DNA of 21,208 nucleotides, from positions 162,075 through 183,282 of the forward strand of contig BFEA01000348.1 in assembly GCA_003427395.1 (NCBI GenBank), in the 5' to 3' direction. Numbering within the stretch: position 1 is the first letter of the stretch; every line of letters begins with the position of its first letter. Positions 1 to 10,474 of this stretch are shown here, piece after piece. Under the pieces are notes generated by a model. That model was not told where the DNA came from. It was given only the letters and a program-made list of their open reading frames with translations, and ran no database searches. Source of the stretch: Chara braunii. Taxonomy: Eukaryota; Streptophyta; Charophyceae; Charales; Characeae. A program made the position numbers and the translations under genes.

Positions 1-92
<92 letters not shown>
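1..92. repeat. (CT)n followed by (CA)n microsatellite
   Basis: About 20 CT units run directly into about 26 CA units. The same CT-to-CA junction recurs at 12267-12342, so the compound microsatellite may be a recurring form in this genome. Confidence 0.97.
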
Positions 93-95
<3 letters not shown>

Positions 96-895
96 CTATC
101 GCTCTGGCTCACTCTCTACTGGACCTAAGATAGTAGCAACGGATGCATCCGCCTTGCTTCTCCTTCAAACCCCTGCAGCTATGGCCGCCTTGAACCTCCT
201 GTAACCCTCGTATACAGCGCCGCCCAGCAGGTCTCTGGCGCTACGCCCAAGTCACAATGCCGCACAAGCAGTAAGCAGAACTTCCGCATTCTCACCAATG
301 AGCAGTCGATCCTGCTTGTTGATGCTGCTGGGTTTTATACTTGCTGATCCGCTTTCCAGGCATCTTCTGTTTGTTATGGGTTGGTCCCCTTGCCTTTGTT
401 CCTTGCTTCTGGAAGCTTGCGGACTCTTCTTGGGTTTGACTACTGGCCTGGATCGACTGACACCTGGCTTCACGACTCCAATCATGGTACAAACAAAAAC
501 TACTCTCCTAGAGTATTCATGAATATTGTACAAGACGAACAGTGTGTGTGCCAACTGCACTGTAACAGCTATTAATAGTACCTTGACTTGTCCTTCGGGA
601 CATCCGTTAAAATTGGAACGATACAGAGAAGGAAGATTAGCATGGCCCCTGCGCAAGGATGACACGCATAAATCGAGAAATGCTCCAATTTTTTTTAAAA
701 ATAGTACCTTGACTTGGCCTTGGTCTGCCTCCGACCGCCGCTGCAAATTTGGTTTTTTGGCCAGGACCTACCCGGTCCTGGATGGGACCGGGACCATCTG
801 GGACTGGGACCATTCGGGACCCTGGAACCGGGACCCGGGATGTCTTCAGCGTGAAATCCCTTTCACATTGTCTTTTGGAACTATTCGCCTTCTTG
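93..895. other. Unassigned sequence with a 17-bp direct repeat and a GGGACC-rich stretch
   Basis: I recognise no gene here. Open frames on both strands (for example 252-746 minus) match no family I know. The 17-bp word AATAGTACCTTGACTTG occurs at 574-590 and again at 700-716, which explains a repeated peptide in the minus-strand frame. From about 765 to 840 the sequence is a run of GGGACC / GGGACTGGGACC words. Confidence 0.5.
765..840. repeat. GGGACC-type minisatellite
   Basis: Short words such as GGGACCGGGACC, GGGACTGGGACC and GGACCCGGGA recur every 6-12 bases. A related CCGGACC vocabulary appears at 16391-16580 and more weakly at 20365-20440. Confidence 0.6.
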
Positions 896-914
896 TTTTT
901 TTTTTTTTTTTTTT
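896..914. repeat. T(19) run, poly(A) on the minus strand
   Basis: Nineteen T residues are followed by T-rich sequence to about 931. Read on the minus strand this is an A-tail. It lies on the far side of the plastid rRNA fragment, downstream of the LINE's 3' end. Confidence 0.8.
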
Positions 915-939
915 GCTTTGTTTTTCTTTAATAATATAA

Positions 940-1120
940 ACAGGTCCTTATGGTCCTGGCTCCATATCCATTCTGGGGAGCATCAGTCCGGTTCCTGTCC
1001 ACCGGCAAGTCGAGAATTGGAATACATGGTGAACACTCACGCTTCCTTCCGTCGGGCCGAAGGACCCCTGACCAGCATTGATTGCTCCTATGTAGGAGGA
1101 TTGACTGTCAGCTTGCCCTA
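940..1120. other. Unidentified 180-bp segment fused to plastid 23S rRNA
   Basis: Immediately upstream of the recognisable 23S sequence the DNA stops resembling rRNA. Expected domain IV sequence before CTAAGGTAGCG is missing and is replaced by this piece. It has open frames on both strands but no family I recognise. The junction lies at the 23S region where group I introns often sit (the I-CeuI type site), so an intron 3' remnant was considered. The segment lacks the terminal G expected of a group I intron, so the identity is left open. Confidence 0.35.
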
Positions 1121-1431
1121 CTAAGGTAGCGAAATTCCTNGTCGGGTAAGTTCCGACCCGCACGAAAAGGTGTAACGATCTGGGCGCTGTCTCGGAGAGA
1201 GACTCGGTGAAATAGACATGTCTGTGAAGATGCGGACTACCTGCACCTGGACAGAAAGACCCTATGAAGCCTTACTGTTCCCTGGGATTGGGTTTGGGCT
1301 TTTCCTGCGCAGCTTAGGTGGAAGGCTTAGAAGGTCTTTTTCCGGAAAGACTGGAGGCATCAGTGAGATACCACTCTTGAGAAGCTAGAACTGCTTTTCC
1401 TGTCAGAATCCATTTTGATTCTGTCATATAG
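1121..1431 (+). rRNA. rrn23: Plastid 23S rRNA fragment (nuclear plastid DNA insertion)
   Basis: The segment begins CTAAGGTAGCGAAATTCC and continues through the conserved GTCGGGTAAGTTCCGACCC, GGTGAAATAGACATGTCTG, GGACAGAAAGACCC and CATCAGTGAGATACCACTC blocks of large-subunit rRNA. GACCCTATGAAGC followed by GTTCCCTGGGATTGG matches the plastid version rather than nuclear 28S. Only about 310 nt is present and both ends are truncated, so this is not a functional gene. One base (1140) is unresolved. It is oriented opposite to the adjoining LINE. Confidence 0.9.
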
Positions 1432-1484
1432 TTTGTGTGCATCAAGAAAAGAGGAGAGTTGTCTGTATTGTTGAGACTATGGTC

Positions 1485-2243
1485 TCAGTTTGCCCATCGC
1501 TGGGTCGTCGTCCTTGCTGGAGTTTCGCTGTGCCATTTTTGCCAGATCAATCTATTATCTGCCACTGTTGCGATCTTTCCCTGTAGGAGCCAGTCTCTCA
1601 TGAAAAAACGTCTCGTGGTGGCTAGCCTTTCTGGTCTGACTTCCGTTGTTGATGTAACCTCCCTCCATCTGCAACGAATCGCAGTTTCCGTCATACTCAA
1701 CAGTAGGGCCCACATTTCTTCCCTTGCCACCTCAGTTCTCTCCATAGTCTTGGTACACCTCCTTTTCCAGAGCACCCACAGAGCCAGCTTCCTGAGAAGG
1801 TGAAACCAGATTTCCTTGCCGCCTTCGAGATTGTTAGTACTGTTCGATAGGAGGAGGATGTTTTGAGGAGATGTGGGGGGAGGGGGTGATGAGAAGAGGA
1901 GGGACCATAGGTCGCGAACTTTGTTCCATATCCAGGCTGCTTCAGTGCAGTACAAGAGGCAGTGGGGTATGTCTTCTGGTCCGTTGTCTGTGCACATAAC
2001 ACATAATTCGGAGCTGTCGGGATCCGTATGTTTCCTCCTCTTGTGGAGCCATTGGTTGACGGGCAGGGATGCGTGGGCTACGAGCCACTGCATGCTTCGG
2101 ATCCTAACCGGTCTGATGGACAGGTACTTCGTCCAGAGGATGGAAACGGGGTCAGTAGGTTCTAGGTTCAGGATCTCCCTCCATTTTTCTTTCAGTCTGG
2201 GATCCGGGTCTGTCCGGGTCTGTAGTTTGTAATCCTGAGTCAT
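1485..2243 (-). pseudogene. LINE ORF2 C-terminal zf-RVT-like domain (252-aa open frame)
   Basis: The frame is open for 252 codons to a stop at 1485. It contains ILWTKYLSIRPVRIRSMQWL, then LCVMCTDNGPEDIPHCLLYC followed by TEAAWIWNKV. The C-x2-C ... H-x4-C arrangement with a following aromatic block is the zinc-binding region at the end of plant LINE RTs (zf-RVT). It is separated from the rest of ORF2 by a frameshift near 2200. The tail after residue 130 is basic and unrecognised. Confidence 0.8.
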
Positions 2244-3166
2244 AACCAGATTTTACATTGTATTCGAATATGGTTCTCGTTCTCCCGGATTTCCCCTGTT
2301 TCCAGATCCACTCTTTTGGGTCAAATTCAAGGTCTGAGATGCAGAGATCAGGTTGGAAGATAATCCAGGGTTTGGATTTTGTGACCTTCACTTTCCTCAG
2401 CCTGAAGGATTCTAGCATGTCACATTGGGGTTCTTTGTTCATAACTTCCAGCTCTTGCAGGTTGTGATTAGTGATCGGGTAGGAGAATAATTTGGAGAGG
2501 TAGCTGGGTGCATTGGTTCCAGAAATCTGTGAGGCTGGGTTCGGGAAATGAGTATGCCCCAGTCCCCAGATTTCCACGAGAAGTCCTTCCTTAAGAGGGA
2601 AAGCCACTGTGTTGGGATGCTCTTCTGAATCTGTGTTAGATTTTCTGTGAGGGCGTGGCAGCCTTTTAATTCATTTCGGAGCTCCTGTTTGGTTAATCAT
2701 TGTCTTCGATCTTCTGCCCAAATGTGTTTCCCCTTCCACACCCCTTTTTTCCACCCAGGATAGCCATCTCCTATCTTTTGTGCATAGTGTCCAGGGTTAG
2801 CCACTTGGGTCTACGATCCAGGAATTGCAGAACAGAGGTTGTCTCAAGACCTCTTCTCTGTGTCCTGGTGCACCGTGTTTGCTCGGCATCATTCTTCGCC
2901 AGGCTCTGAGGGTTGGCTTCTAGTATGGATTTGCTATTGGACTAGGGCTTGTAATACAATATGTTGGGCTTCTTCTGCTCTGTCTGCCTGATTTGATTGT
3001 ACAGTCCTTCGCCATTATCCAGAAGAGACCTCTCATGTTTGGAGGGGAGTTTATAGGTGCTAGATTTTTGATGTTGTCCAAAGCCTTTTGGGTCCTTGGA
3101 ATGAATTGTCTTATTAGGATCTTGATAATCCATTTCATCTGTAGAGCTATGGATTCCTGTTTGGGA

Positions 3167-4390
3167 TCAATCAGCCCCAGCCCCCCTTCCAGCGGTTTCC
3201 TGATGATGTGGTTCCAGGCCCGTTTTGAGGTCATCGTCAGGGGGGAACCAGATGGATGCCATGTACCACAGTGTGGAGAAGATTGTCGTGTTAATTAGTA
3301 GTGCTCTTCCGATTAACAAGGCCTGGGCATTTTTGCACAGGGTCATGTGAGTGATTGCCCTGGTGACTAGGTTTTGGCCCATGCCTGGCCACACTCCGTT
3401 CTTGTTTACCATGATACCAAGGAATCTTAGTGCCTGATCTCTTGTAGACCATGACACGGGTGTGGTTGTATCGACTGATTGGGGTGGGGTCCCATCTGCT
3501 AGCCACCATCCTTCGGTTTTGCACCAATGAACCTTCATTTCCGATGCTAGTCTGAAAGCTTTCATTGCTCTTACGAGGGCTTGGAATGAGCAGTTGCTGG
3601 CACGCATGAGGACAGTGAGGTCGTCGGCGAACATTAGCGCAGCGGGTAGGGCGAAGTCATGTAATGGATTGAAGTTACGTATAGTAAGGCAGTCAATGGA
3701 AGGATATCTCCGAAGGAAGGAGCCTATGGCTTCCATAATGAAGAGGAAGATGGGCGGGGCCAATGGGTCGCCTTGTCTAACCGATCTCGAGATCGGGTAG
3801 GTCTTTGAAAGAATCCTATTGACCTCAACTCTGTCCGTTGCGTCTGAACACTCTAACCCATTCTCTGAACTTGGGGCCTACCACCATTTTCTCCATGCAG
3901 GCATGGAGGAAGTCCCAATTGACCTGATCGTAGGCCTTTTCGAAGTCACAAAACAGGATTGTTGTCTTCATTCGTTTTTTCGTGATCTTTTTTGCTGCCT
4001 CATTTGATGTCATCACGTTATCTAGTATGTACCGACCAGGGATAAAGCCTGCTTGGTCGATATGAAAGCATTTGTTTGTTAGCTTTGTGATTCTGTTTGC
4101 AAGGGCCTTAGCGAAGATTTTGTAGGGAGTGGTGAGTAGTGATATGGGTTTATAGTTTTTCAGGTCTTTTGTGTCTCCCTTTTGTGCAGCGGAGATACCA
4201 CGCTGGTCCGTAGTTCCTTGCCTAGGCCTCCCTCTAGCCTGCTGTCGTTGAAGAACTCGAGCAGGTCCTCTCCTAGAGTCCGCCAGAAGCAGCTCCAAAT
4301 TCTTTCGAGAGGTCATTTATGCCCGGAGCTTTGTCATTTCCCATCTGGGTCAAGGCTACGTGTAGCTCAGCCAGGGTTAGAGGTTTATCC
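3167..4390 (-). pseudogene. LINE ORF2 reverse transcriptase domain, frameshifted
   Basis: In order on the minus strand: PLTLAELHVAL and KAPG; FWRTLGEDLLEFFND; then, after a frame change near 4270, DLKNYKPISLL, QAGFIPGR and the motif-A block FCDFEKAYDQVNWDFL. After another shift near 3850 come SVRQGDPLAPPIF and the catalytic ALMFADDLTVLM (ADD codons at about 3620-3631), then LRFLGIMV. Both catalytic Asp positions are preserved at the peptide level, so the domain seems to have lost function through indels rather than through active-site substitution. Confidence 0.92.
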
Positions 4391-4472
<82 letters not shown>

Positions 4473-4477
4473 TCCAG
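4388..4477. repeat. T(79) run flanked by TCCAG direct repeats, inside ORF2
   Basis: Seventy-nine T residues (4393-4471) sit between TCCAG at 4388-4392 and TCCAG at 4473-4477. Removing one TCCAG copy, the T-run and the single G joins VEGLD directly to KPLTLAEL of the ORF2 protein. The run is therefore an 85-nt insertion that shifts the frame. Confidence 0.85.
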
Positions 4478-4961
4478 GCCTTCTACTTGAACTATCGAGA
4501 TCGTTTTGTCTAGGTACAACATCATGTGTTGACGGGCTTTTAGGTTTGATGTGGTAGGGGGTGAAGGTGTCTTTGACTCGTATAGATCTGCGTAGAATAT
4601 CCTCGTAATCCTGACCATCTCTGTACCTACTGTTTTTACATTTCCTTGATCTATTGGGTCTTTGAGGGCCTCTATCATGTTATTCCTGTCGTTCGCTTTG
4701 ATTCCGGAGAAGAAGAATTTAGTCATGGTTTCATTGAGTGTGTAGTCCGTCATCCTGGTGCATATTTGCAGTCCTCTCAAGTCCCATCTTGCTGGAGCGG
4801 TCCTCTTCTAGGTTAACTTATGTGACTGAGATGGCGAATTGGAGTTCTTCCCTTCTTCTTTTGTGATCCCCCGCTATGCCCCGTGATTTTGTTGATACTG
4901 TTTGTGTTAGGTCTGCGTAATTGTCGATGAACCATTGGTGCCTGTTCGTTTGTCTGAATTC

Positions 4962-5886
4962 TCACTGTTTTTGGATGGGCCAATTTTCTTTGACCGCTAT
5001 GGATAGCCTCTCAGTCGCTAGGAGGGAGTTGTTCAACCTGAAAAAAACATGTCCTGTTTCGACTGGTGAGTTGAAATTGAGCAGCATTTGAATGGGTTTG
5101 TGGTTTAGTCCTTTGAAGGAGGCCAAAGGACGTACTTCAGCTTCCTTGATTGCACCTTGCAGGCTCTCAGAGATCAGGAAGTAATCGATCATCGACAATG
5201 AGGTCCGATTGACTTGGTTCTTTCTGATTTGGGAGAAAGTTTTTTTGTCTGGATGCAGCGCCTTGAACGGATCGATGAGTTCGTATTCTATCACCGGATA
5301 GTGGGACCCAATAATACTGTCCTAGAGTTCCGATCAAAGTTGGGGCCCAAAATCGTGTTTCAGTCCCCTGCGATGATAACCGGTTGCAGGTTGGGGATAA
5401 GAGGTTTGATGTTCTCAAAGAAAATCGGTCGTTCGGGTTCTGCGTTGGGTGCGTACAAGTTGAGGATTCTCAGCTTTTGGGCTTGCCATCTTATGTCTAA
5501 CCATGACCATCTACCCTCCTTGTTGTCTCCCTCGCTGTTCAAGATTTGACCTTTACTCAGAATCTTGGACGTCCTTGGTATGAAAATTGCAGTTCCTTTC
5601 TTACTCAGACCCTCTTTGTTGGACCATCGGGCGAAGGCGCCACAATTTTATGTATTCGGGTGTGGTTGTTAAGATTTGATAGGTGGGTCTCTTGAAGTAG
5701 TATCACATCGGGATTGGGATGATCTTTTCCTATCAGACCTTGCCGAATGTTCCTGATTTTATCTTCCTTGGCTAAGACATTCCCTAGACCATTGACGTTC
5801 CAACAAAGTATTTGGAGGCCCTTGGCATGCCAGTTAGTCTTTGGTGGGTTGCCTTCTCCATATCTAGTGTTTGTGAGCCTCGACAT
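4962..5886 (-). pseudogene. LINE ORF2 endonuclease (APE-type) domain, disabled
   Basis: The domain begins with LQILCWNVNGLG and DVILLQETHL, which carry the family's conserved Asn and catalytic Glu. In the next frame come GTAIFIP, LNLYAPN and VIIAGD. The conserved GDxN motif reads GD-stop-N: codons GGG GAC TGA AAC on the minus strand, with the TGA at 5360-5362. A TGG-to-TGA change is the simplest explanation, since GDWN is a common family form. The block 5294-4962 carries SMIDYFLIS and then GLNHKPI. The usual motif there is SDHxP, so the aspartate appears to be Asn. Confidence 0.85.
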
Positions 5887-5991
5887 TGTCTAATTCATCC
5901 TCCCCCTCTTTATTCTTTTCTCTTTTTTTCTTTTCCTTGGTTTTCTTCTTGACTTGGATGTTGCAGTCCATTTTACTTGTGTGGAAATGGT

Positions 5992-8739
5992 TTAATTAGT
6001 GTTTGGGGTTCGTTTTTTTGTCACTGCTGCCTCAGTCCTGCGGCTTTCGGTGTCCGATTCCCTGCTCTCATCCCTCGCTGGAGAGGAACCAATGTCGTAC
6101 TCTCCTGTGCTACTCTCTGTTGTGGTGTGTGGTTCTTCTGTGTTTCCCCCTGGGGAGATCTTGTCGCCCAATCCCAGCACCTCCTCATCTTCCTCCTCCA
6201 TGTTGTCTTCTTCTTCCCCCATGTCTACCTCTATGGGAGTAGCCTCGTCTTGCAGTGAGCTTTTTGAGATCAAGAGGAGGGTCCTCATGATATCTGCTAG
6301 GGAATCCGCAATGATATCAATCGTACTTGATCTCCCGTTCAACACATTATACGAGTGTTGTGATCGTGTTCCATGCACTGCCCTCCAAGTCAGGCCTTCG
6401 CCGAGTTTTTCCTCTTCATCGAGCTTGACCAAGATTGGGTCGGGGGTGAGGATCGACGAGTATGAGCTCCTTTCTCCACTTGTTAGTTCTCGTGGAGGAA
6501 CCCCGTAAACCCCCAGTGGGAACTCTATGGAAATGATCTCCTTTATGTTCCTTGCCTGGGCCCGGTCGACATACAGTGTGGGGAATGCGAAAGAGGCATC
6601 GGTGGCCACCTGCCACTCATTGAATTTGCTCCTGAAACGCACGAAGATCAAAAGACGAACGGCCCTGATGGTCTTCTGATCCGTGTTTGCTAATCTGCTG
6701 ATTTGGGGAGGCCCTGCCTTCCACGATCATTTGGAATATGATAAATTTTTCCTGTTTTTTTTTTTAGTCCTGTTTTTTTTTATCAAACAGTCGTTTTGTT
6801 TGTGCTGCCACTGTTGTGATCTCTTATTTGAGTCGACGTTATTCACTCTTTTTGTCTGCTGACGTCAGGGGGTCAAACCCTGTCTCAGCGTCTGCCCCTG
6901 CAGATTCTCTCTCTTTTTTCTTCTCGCGGTATCTTAACGCACTGAACTCTGAGAGTTCGGATTTCTGGTGCAACAGGTCATATTCGCTTTTGGAAGACGG
7001 AATTCCTGCCATTGTCTTGCCTGTGGTTGGCATGCCTGTCTTCTCCCAACGTCTCATGCAGGCCCGTCTGGTGCCGAATTCCTTTCCCCTCTCATGCTCG
7101 CTTTTTGAAGGTATTCCCCAATCCAGGGGATGGGGCTCGCTGTGTTTGGCGAGATCTCCATTCCTATGTGGGAGTCTATTGAGGGCTCCGTGTCTAATCC
7201 GGGGAGGGTGTGGCCTGTGGGAGGTTATTCAGAACTGGTGATTTTCTCTGTTCCTTCGTCGGTTGCTCTTATTTGTTTCCCTGCTCTGTCCTCTTGGTTC
7301 TCTTTGGGGGGAGGGGAGGCATTCCGTTTGAGAGTTGAAATGATCTCAGGCTTGGGGTGGCGATGTTCTAGGATCTGTTTCGCTTCATGGAGCAAGGTGT
7401 TGTTGTCCAGATTTGTGTTATGGCATGTTTCCGCAGTTTGGACCCTAATTGTCTCCATGTCCCACAACAAATCCTCGTGCTTCCTCTCTTCTCTGATTGC
7501 GTGTGGATCGATGACTGGGTCTGTGTGAATTTTCCCTGGTATTCTCGTTACCTTTTTAGCTCCCACGGTGTGCCATCTGCTGTCTGAAAGAGGGAACACG
7601 TCGGGTTGCTTTGTTGTTGGGTTTGAGTTGTTGTACGTTCATATCCATTTCGGATGCTGGATGGTGTTGTCGAAGACCCACCCATCATAGTCTTGGTTGT
7701 TGATGAACCAGATGCCCTTTGCTTCTTCCACTTCCACCATCATGCTCTGTTTCAACTTTTTTTCTTTTGAATGTTCAGGGGACCGTGGGCTGGATGGGTC
7801 AGTGCCCACGTGACCTTTTTCACTACACCTGAAACAAATGGGCGCGTCTTTTGTTGAAACCGTGACCATGGATGCTTCATCACGAATGCAGAATTCCCAC
7901 TCTTCTAGGAATTCGGGGTTCGTCTCAGAGTTCACTTCCAAAACTGCAGTACGGAGTCGCAATGAGGGGCCAGGAATTCTGGTGTTGGGAGGGCCCATTT
8001 CAGAACTTTGTTGTTCGGATACTCGACCTCCAATCGGTCTTTGACAGTGGATAACCTCTCACGGGGATTATATCAAATTGGACCCAAAGTTGGTCTGTCA
8101 TGAGTCGCTGTTTCTGTGCTACTGCCGGCAAAATTGTGGCTTTCTGAGCCGTTTCGAGTTTCCACCGAGACACAGTGCAAACTGATCCGTTGCAGTTCAG
8201 CGTGGTGTGCTTGTTTATCAGGTTGGATGCCTGATCGGGAACTTTGAAAACCACCATCATCATGTTCTTACTCATTACTAAAATTGAGAATTCATTTGTG
8301 CTGGTCTTGATGTTTTCATGACCCTGGATTGTCTTTGTGAGCCATTTCCGCTTCTCAATTGCTGGGAGGTGGGCGCCTGTGTTGGAGAAGGTGAACACCA
8401 GGCCATGCTTGGCATACAATACGTTGGTTGAGGCGATTTTTCTTTCGGGTAGCACCATACCGTTACCTTTTTCTCTTTCCCATTTTGCGGGATCTTCTTT
8501 GTGATTTTCTCTCCTTTGATTCGTGGTGATTCCAACAGGAATCGGAGTGTCTCGTGGTCGACAAGGGGTCCGCTCGACTGTGTTAGGGTCTTGCCTACAT
8601 TTTGTGATTTGGCCGCTACGACCAAGGCGAAGTGGCGTTGGAAGGTCACTGTCGTGGCCATGTCGACCAGAGGCTGTGATGGCGGGGCGCGGTCAGGTAG
8701 GTGAGGGGGGGGATTGGGTGTTGTTGGTGGTGTTGACAA
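5992..8739 (-). pseudogene. LINE ORF1 (gag-like RNA-binding protein), frameshifted
   Basis: ORF1 proteins of plant LINEs bind the element RNA to form the retrotransposition particle. The N-terminal part starts at 8739 in a proline-rich leader. It shifts frame near 8460 to give a block (8458-8000) resembling the N-terminal half of LINE gag proteins, then shifts again to 7998-7639. There CFRCSEKGHVGTDPSS looks like a zinc knuckle whose last cysteine is missing. The rest (7599-7225, 7057-6839, 6651-5992) is charged, and the C-terminus is very acidic (MGEEEDNMEEEDEE) before a basic end. At least one further frameshift separates 7225 from 7057. ORF1 ends about 105 nt before ORF2 begins. The family assignment rests on knuckle plus position; the central part is not recognised. 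Confidence 0.7.
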
Positions 8740-8740
8740 A

Positions 8741-9945
8741 TGTCTTTGGTTTGAATAGGAGGGGGGTGTTATGGGGGGTGGAGGGTCTGAGCGGGGGTAT
8801 TTCGTGACTGAGACCCTTTGTTTTTTTTCCCCCTTGCCTTGTCAGATTATGATGTCGTGTGTGGCTCTCCTATCTTCTGCTTCAAATTAGCCCTTTTTCT
8901 GGGGTGCGTCTTCATGGGGAATTCAGGGTGGCTACAACTGCTGACAGCTGCTCTACGTGGAAAGTTAAGCTGCATGCATGGGCATATGCTGGTCTGTCCA
9001 GTGCGGGGATCGGGTTCGGTTAGTGTTGGGTGGTGGAAGGGTGGGGGGGGTCGGGGGATAATGGGGTTTGCGGGATTATAGTAGGATTTTGGGGGTGTGC
9101 TGGGTAAGGAATGCGTTTGGTTACCGTGGGCACATGGATGAGGGAGAAGGGGGCTGGATCGCCGGGGTTTGTCGGATGAGGGAGATCGACTGGCTCTCGC
9201 TGGTGGAGCGTGGTCAAAGGTAGGAAAAGGGGGGGGGGTAGATGAAGCCGACAAGTGGATATGGGTCAAGAGGTGCTTATTGCGGTGGCGAGTGGATGGA
9301 CATCGTGAGAGCGGGAGTGTTAGTAGTGTATTTGTTAGGCGGATGGGGAGAAGGGAGGTGACAACGAGGGGGGGGATGTGATCGGGGAGGAGAGAGAAAA
9401 GGCTAGGCGGACATATTGCTCGTTGCGATATCAGTGATCGCGCTGGGTTAGGAGCTTGAACAGAGAGTTGCGAGATGGGTGGGGGGTGTCAGACGAGGGA
9501 GAGTGCAGGTTCAAAGTTAATGAGGTTGGGGGGGGTAAGATGGGGTAGAAGGTGTGCGGTGGTTGTAGGGGATGGGGCGGGGGGTTGGAAGTGAGAGAGG
9601 AGGTGGGTTTGGGGACTGAGGATTGGAGGCGTGAGCGTAAAAAAAAAGGGGTGGATCGAGACTGCTGCGTTGGTAGACGGTGACTGTTGTGCTGCCGGGT
9701 TGTGTCGGGAGTGTTGGGGGAAGCGGGAGGAGGAGGGGGGGGACGGGGTAGTGAGATAGGGGTTTGGGGGTCGGGGGGAGGGTGGAGGGTGACTGAGACT
9801 GTGAGGGTAGTGAAGGTAGGGTTGGAGGGAAGGTGGGGGGAAGGATGGGAGGAGGGTGGAAGGGGAATGGTGAAAAGAGGTGTGAGAGATGGGTAAAAGA
9901 GTGGGGGATACGTGTCAAGGGGAGGCTGGGGTTGAGATGTCAACT
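8741..9945. other. G-rich on plus / C-rich on minus region, possible LINE 5' leader
   Basis: The plus strand is dominated by G-runs such as GGGTGGGGGGGGTCGGGGG (9039-9057) and further runs near 9228, 9728 and 9835. On the minus strand this gives long proline/serine-rich frames (9943-9431 and 9269-8847) that look compositional. It sits just 5' of LINE ORF1 and could be its untranslated leader, but no boundary was found. Confidence 0.5.
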
Positions 9946-10474
9946 TAGGCCGTTCTTGTGATGTTCCCGGAGATCTCCTTGGTGGAAACTCCTCCGCTCT
10001 GGGTCTGTTTAGTAGTCGCTGGTGTGTACTTCAGACGTGTCACAATGGTGCGACTCCCTTCGAGGTCTTGGGGACTCCAAGTCGTTGGCCAGCATTCTCG
10101 GCCCGTTGTCTTCCCGTGAAGGCTGCTCCTCGCGATGGTGCTCACAAGGCGCTTCAGGTAGCAGACCGGCTTCAGATCGGTGGAGGGGAAGAGTTGTTGT
10201 GACGATGCTGCGCTCCTCTTGGTGGTGATGCGTGCGCCGGGCACGCGCTTGAGCAGGGCGTCTATAACCCCCTCGTGACGATGGCAGGCGTTGCCGCCCT
10301 ACTCCAAAATTTTGAAGGTGGGCGAGCGAGGCGCACGGGCGCCTCGGCGGGAAGACGGTGAGGCGGCGGGGTTTCAATTGGCGTCAGCCCGCAGGCCGTG
10401 GCGGGGCGCTAGCGCGAAAAGCAACGCTGGTTTTCTCGCGCTAACCGATGGCGTGGGCGCTTCACTATTCCCCT
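9946..10474. other. Unassigned GC-rich segment between LINE leader and satellite
   Basis: No recognisable gene. It includes an imperfect inverted repeat near 10410-10443 in which TAGCGCGAAAA pairs with TTTTCTCGCGCTA. It ends where the first satellite word (CTTCTTGTAACTTTTGTACATACATAG) begins. Confidence 0.4.

Larger units (their letters stand above)
1485..5886 (-). pseudogene. LINE ORF2: endonuclease and reverse transcriptase, multiply frameshifted
   Basis: ORF2 nicks target DNA and copies the element RNA by target-primed reverse transcription. I place the start at 5886 (MSRLTNTRYGEGN), shortly before LQILCWNVNGLG. The frame breaks near 5640, has a stop at 5360-5362, breaks near 5300, is interrupted by T(79) at 4393-4471, and breaks again near 4270, 3850, between 3234 and 3167, and between 2243 and 2160. 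Blocks read in order: endonuclease 5886-4962, linker 4780-4480, RT 4380-3167, thumb-like GGLGLIDPK 3234-2920, and an intact 252-aa C-terminal frame at 2243-1485. Because each block is recognisable in one of three frames, the decay is mainly small indels. Confidence 0.9.
1437..8740 (-). mobile_element. Non-LTR retrotransposon (plant L1-type LINE), inactivated
   Basis: On the minus strand the order is ORF1 with a CCHC-like knuckle, then ORF2 with an AP-type endonuclease, a reverse transcriptase and a cysteine/histidine zf-RVT-like tail. This is the standard layout of plant LINEs. Key words seen are NVNGLG and QETH (endonuclease), PLTLAELHVAL, KAPG, NYKPISLL, QAGFIPGR, RQGDPLAP and FADD (RT), and GGLGL. 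No RNase H domain was seen. The coding frame breaks many times and the GDxN endonuclease motif contains a stop, so the copy is dead. The 3' end has no poly(A) at the ORF2 boundary and abuts antisense plastid 23S sequence. The 5' boundary is uncertain and may extend through the C-rich leader toward 9940 or 10470. Confidence 0.9.

Noticed and set aside
252-746. 164-aa minus-strand frame as a gene
   Set aside because: No domain, and its internal QGQVKVLF/EGQVKVLL repeat comes from a 17-bp DNA repeat.
940-1121. Confident call of a group I intron 3' end
   Set aside because: Position fits, but the expected terminal G and core elements were not seen.
8847-9943. Proline-rich minus-strand proteins
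   Set aside because: Explained by C-runs; no motifs and no start context beyond composition.
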